Origin: Stella humosa
Lineage (GTDB): Bacteria > Pseudomonadota > Alphaproteobacteria > ATCC43930 > Allostellaceae
Assembly (NCBI RefSeq): GCF_006738645.1
Contig: NZ_AP019700.1
Coordinates: 4,570,001 to 4,634,000, forward strand
Direction of reading: 5' to 3'
Length of the DNA stretch: 64,000 nt
This document shows, piece by piece, positions 61,837-64,000 of this stretch. A program made the position numbers and the translations under genes. Every line of letters starts with the position of its first letter. The stretch's first letter is position 1. A model generated the notes under the pieces. That model worked only from the letters and a program-made list of their open reading frames with translations. It was not told where the DNA came from and searched no databases.

Positions 61837-63084
61837 TCACCCGGGTGGCGGACGGTAGCCCGGCAGCCCCAGGAACAACGGCAGCGCGATTGCCGTGAAG
61901 CCTGCCAGGACGATGCCGAGGCCGATCAGCGGGTCGGCGGCGAGGCCGGTGGCGAGCGTGGCGCCCAGCCCGGCGCCCGCCATCTGCAGGAAGCCCAGCA
62001 GGGCCGACGCCAGCCCGGCCTGGCTGCCGAACGGCTGCAGGGCCATCGCCGTCGACAGCGGATTCGCCAACCCCATGCCGAAGAGGAAGATGGCGATCGC
62101 CAGCACATAGGCCGGCATGGCCACCGGTCCGGCCGCCCCCAGCGCCGCCAGCAGGCTGCCGCCCAGCAGCGCGATCGCCACACCGAGTGCGGCTGCCCGG
62201 CACAGGCCGAGACGCCTGGCCACCCGCGGGGCGGCCAGGCCGGCGCCGAAGACCATGAAGACGCTGGCCGCGAAGAACAGGCCAAGCTGCGTCGCCGTCA
62301 GCCCGTAGCCTTGCATCAGGATCGCGGGCGAGGCCGCGAACATGCCGTAGAGCCCGCCGCTCACGAGGCCGACCGCCAGCGCCGGCAGCACGAAGCGGCG
62401 GTCGCCGGCGAGCCCAAAATAGCCGCGCAGGATCGCCGGCACCGCGATCGGCCGGCGGCGGGCCGGCGGGTGCGTCTCACCGACCTGGGTGGCGTAAAGC
62501 AGGCCCGCGACGATGCCGGCCAGCCCCACCAGCACGAAGGCGGCACGCCAGCCGAGCCACTGGTCGAGGGCGCTGCCCAGCAGGGGCGAGAAGCCGGGAG
62601 CGGCCGCCATCGCCACCATGGTCAACGACAGGACGCGGGCCAGCGCCTCGCCCTCGAAGAGGTCGCGGGCAATGGCGCGCGACAGCACCGAGGCCGTGCA
62701 CACGCCCAGCGCCTGCACGACCCGGCCGGCCACCAGCGTGCCGAGGTCGTCGGCCACCGCGCAGAGCAGGCTACCGGCCAGGAACACGACCATGCCGCCC
62801 AGTACGACGTTGCGCCGACCCATTCGGTCGGACAGCGGCCCGACGACGAGCTGACCCAGGGCAAAGACGAAGAAAAAGGCGCTGAGCGTCACCCCAAGCC
62901 GGGGCGTCGCCACGCCCAGCGTGGCCGCGATGCCGGGAAAGGACGGCAGGATGATGTTGGTGGACAATGCGGCCAGCGCCGCCAGGCCGCCCAGCACCGC
63001 CAGCAGGCCGGGGGTCGGCAGGCGCGCGGTGGCGACCGGAGCCGCTGCGGCGAGCGGGATGCGATCGGGGGTCGTATCGGTCAT
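61837..63084 (-). CDS. MFS drug efflux transporter (Bcr/CflA family)
   Basis: The 415-residue protein has 12 membrane segments, the TM2-3 loop GPLSDRMGRRNVVLGG, and the motif-C-like SVLSRAIARDLFEGEALARV region of Bcr/CflA. Substrates could be bicyclomycin-like drugs or sulfonamides, but family specificity is broad. ATG 63084 is used. It follows the thiolase on the same strand (85-base gap). Confidence 0.9.
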   Translation of the reverse strand: MTDTTPDRIPLAAAAPVATARLPTPGLLAVLGGLAALAALSTNIILPSFPGIAATLGVATPRLGVTLSAFFFVFALGQLVVGPLSDRMGRRNVVLGGMVVFLAGSLLCAVADDLGTLVAGRVVQALGVCTASVLSRAIARDLFEGEALARVLSLTMVAMAAAPGFSPLLGSALDQWLGWRAAFVLVGLAGIVAGLLYATQVGETHPPARRRPIAVPAILRGYFGLAGDRRFVLPALAVGLVSGGLYGMFAASPAILMQGYGLTATQLGLFFAASVFMVFGAGLAAPRVARRLGLCRAAALGVAIALLGGSLLAALGAAGPVAMPAYVLAIAIFLFGMGLANPLSTAMALQPFGSQAGLASALLGFLQMAGAGLGATLATGLAADPLIGLGIVLAGFTAIALPLFLGLPGYRPPPG

Positions 63085-63169
63085 CGGGGCGGCCCTCCTG
63101 GGCCGGTGTTCGACTGGGTTGGAAGCCGGGTCTGGACGGATGGTCCGCCCGGTCGATCAGCCCGCTAGA

Positions 63170-64000
63170 TCAGTCCGGGCGCTCGACCGCGATCGCCGTC
63201 GCCTCGCCGCCGCCGATGCAGAGTGCCGCCACCCCGCGCTTCAGCCCGCGCCGTTGCAGGGCGTGCAGCAGCGTGACGACGAGGCGCGCGCCGGTGGCCC
63301 CGATCGGGTGGCCCAGGGCGCAGGCGCCGCCATGGACGTTCAGGCGGTCGCGGGCGATGCCGAGATCGCGGGCGGCCGCCATCGGCACGACGGCGAAGGC
63401 CTCGTTGATCTCGAACAGGTCGACATCGTCCACCGTCCAGCCCGTGCGCTCCAGCAGGCGGGCGATGGCCGGAATGGGCGCGGTGGTGTACCAGGCCGGC
63501 GCCTGGGAATGGGCGGCATGGCCGCGGATTTCCGCCAGGATCGGCAGGCCGCGTGCCTGGGCGACCGAGCGACGGGTCAGGACCAGGGCGGCAGCACCAT
63601 CGGCGTTGGCCGATGCGCTGGCCGCCGTGATCGTGCCGTCGGCGCGGAAGGCTGGCTTCAGGCTGGCGATACGCTCGGGCTGGACCTTCAGCGGGTGTTC
63701 GTCGGTGTCGACGATGCGGGCGCCGCCCTTGGCCGGCACGGCGACCGGCGCGATCTCCGCCGCGAAGGCGCCCTCGGCGATGGCGGCCCGGGCCCGCATC
63801 AGCGTCTCGACGGCGTAGGCATCCTGCACGTCGCGGCCGAAGCCGTAGGCGGCAGCCGCCGCCTCGCCGAAGTCGCCCATGGGCCGGCCGGGCTCGTAGG
63901 CGTCCTCCAGCCCGTCCAGCATCATGTGGTCGAAGACGCGGTCATGGCCGACGCGATAGCCCGCGCGCGCCTTGGCCAGCAGGTAGGGGGCGTTCGACAT
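63170..64000 (-). CDS. Acetyl-CoA acyltransferase (thiolase), C-terminal part
   Basis: The 276 visible residues begin with MSNAPYLLAKARAGYRVG, an internal thiolase segment (the usual text is ...MESMSNAPY), so the true start is beyond the window edge. The catalytic motifs NEAFAVV, ALGHPIGATGARLV (active histidine) and CIGGGEATAIAVE (active cysteine) are present. The N-terminal nucleophile cysteine lies outside. It makes or cleaves beta-ketoacyl-CoA. Confidence 0.93.
   Translation of the reverse strand: MSNAPYLLAKARAGYRVGHDRVFDHMMLDGLEDAYEPGRPMGDFGEAAAAAYGFGRDVQDAYAVETLMRARAAIAEGAFAAEIAPVAVPAKGGARIVDTDEHPLKVQPERIASLKPAFRADGTITAASASANADGAAALVLTRRSVAQARGLPILAEIRGHAAHSQAPAWYTTAPIPAIARLLERTGWTVDDVDLFEINEAFAVVPMAAARDLGIARDRLNVHGGACALGHPIGATGARLVVTLLHALQRRGLKRGVAALCIGGGEATAIAVERPD

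Overview
The window is a very GC-rich chromosomal segment of an alphaproteobacterium, probably of the Rhodospirillales type. The evidence is the order rplU-rpmA-obgE-proB-proA-nadD-rsfS-rlmH, the large number of ABC, TRAP and dioxygenase genes, and an Anbu/alpha-E/ATP-grasp locus. Genes are packed tightly, often with ATGA or GTGA overlaps, and no gene-free stretch exceeds about 270 bases. I saw no tRNA, rRNA, CRISPR array, insertion sequence or prophage. Species cannot be told from the sequence alone.

Layout. (1) 1-6140: housekeeping block for ribosomal proteins L21 and L27, the ribosome-assembly GTPase Obg, proline synthesis (ProB, ProA), NAD synthesis (NadD), ribosome silencing (RsfS) and 23S rRNA methylation (RlmH). 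A clear promoter and an intrinsic terminator frame the two ribosomal genes. (2) 6150-16451: an accessory catabolic region. It holds an enolase-superfamily enzyme, a periplasmic binding protein, a TetR repressor, a D-aminopeptidase-like hydrolase, and a six-gene operon (2-oxoglutarate dioxygenase, ABC permease, ABC ATPase, Gfo/Idh/MocA dehydrogenase, DUF993 aldolase-like protein, sugar isomerase/epimerase-like protein). Two copies of one 16-bp palindrome, GTAACC-N4-GGTTAC, lie before tetR and over the promoter of the operon. They tie the separated binding protein to the permease and ATPase, and I regard this as the best candidate for an undescribed system. (3) 16653-20374: an amino-acid permease, a methyltransferase with a signal peptide, and an M81 (MlrC-like) hydrolase. 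(4) 20566-26789: a complete branched-chain-type ABC transporter followed by a VOC protein and 4-hydroxybenzoate 3-monooxygenase (PobA), suggesting uptake and oxidation of an aromatic acid.

(5) 26851-29436: hemP and a TonB-dependent siderophore receptor behind a palindrome. (6) 29480-32630: an Anbu proteasome-like peptidase operon that lacks the transglutaminase often found with it. (7) 32724-40766: MFS transporter, two TPR/glycosyltransferase-like proteins, an inositol-monophosphatase-family enzyme, gamma-glutamyltransferase and aspartate-semialdehyde dehydrogenase. (8) 40849-45888: DUF962 and VTT membrane proteins, a Rieske oxygenase, a trypsin-fold protein that has lost its catalytic residues, a redoxin-like/2-oxoglutarate oxygenase fusion and a VOC protein. 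(9) 46022-55397: PbpC, a giant alpha-2-macroglobulin with a thioester motif, and a divergent L,D-transpeptidase, all envelope functions. (10) 55461-60042: a FAD amine oxidase-like gene divergent from a TRAP transporter. (11) 60148-64000: another 2-oxoglutarate oxygenase, a PhnB-like protein, a GNAT acetyltransferase, a Bcr/CflA efflux pump and the C-terminal part of a thiolase cut by the window edge.
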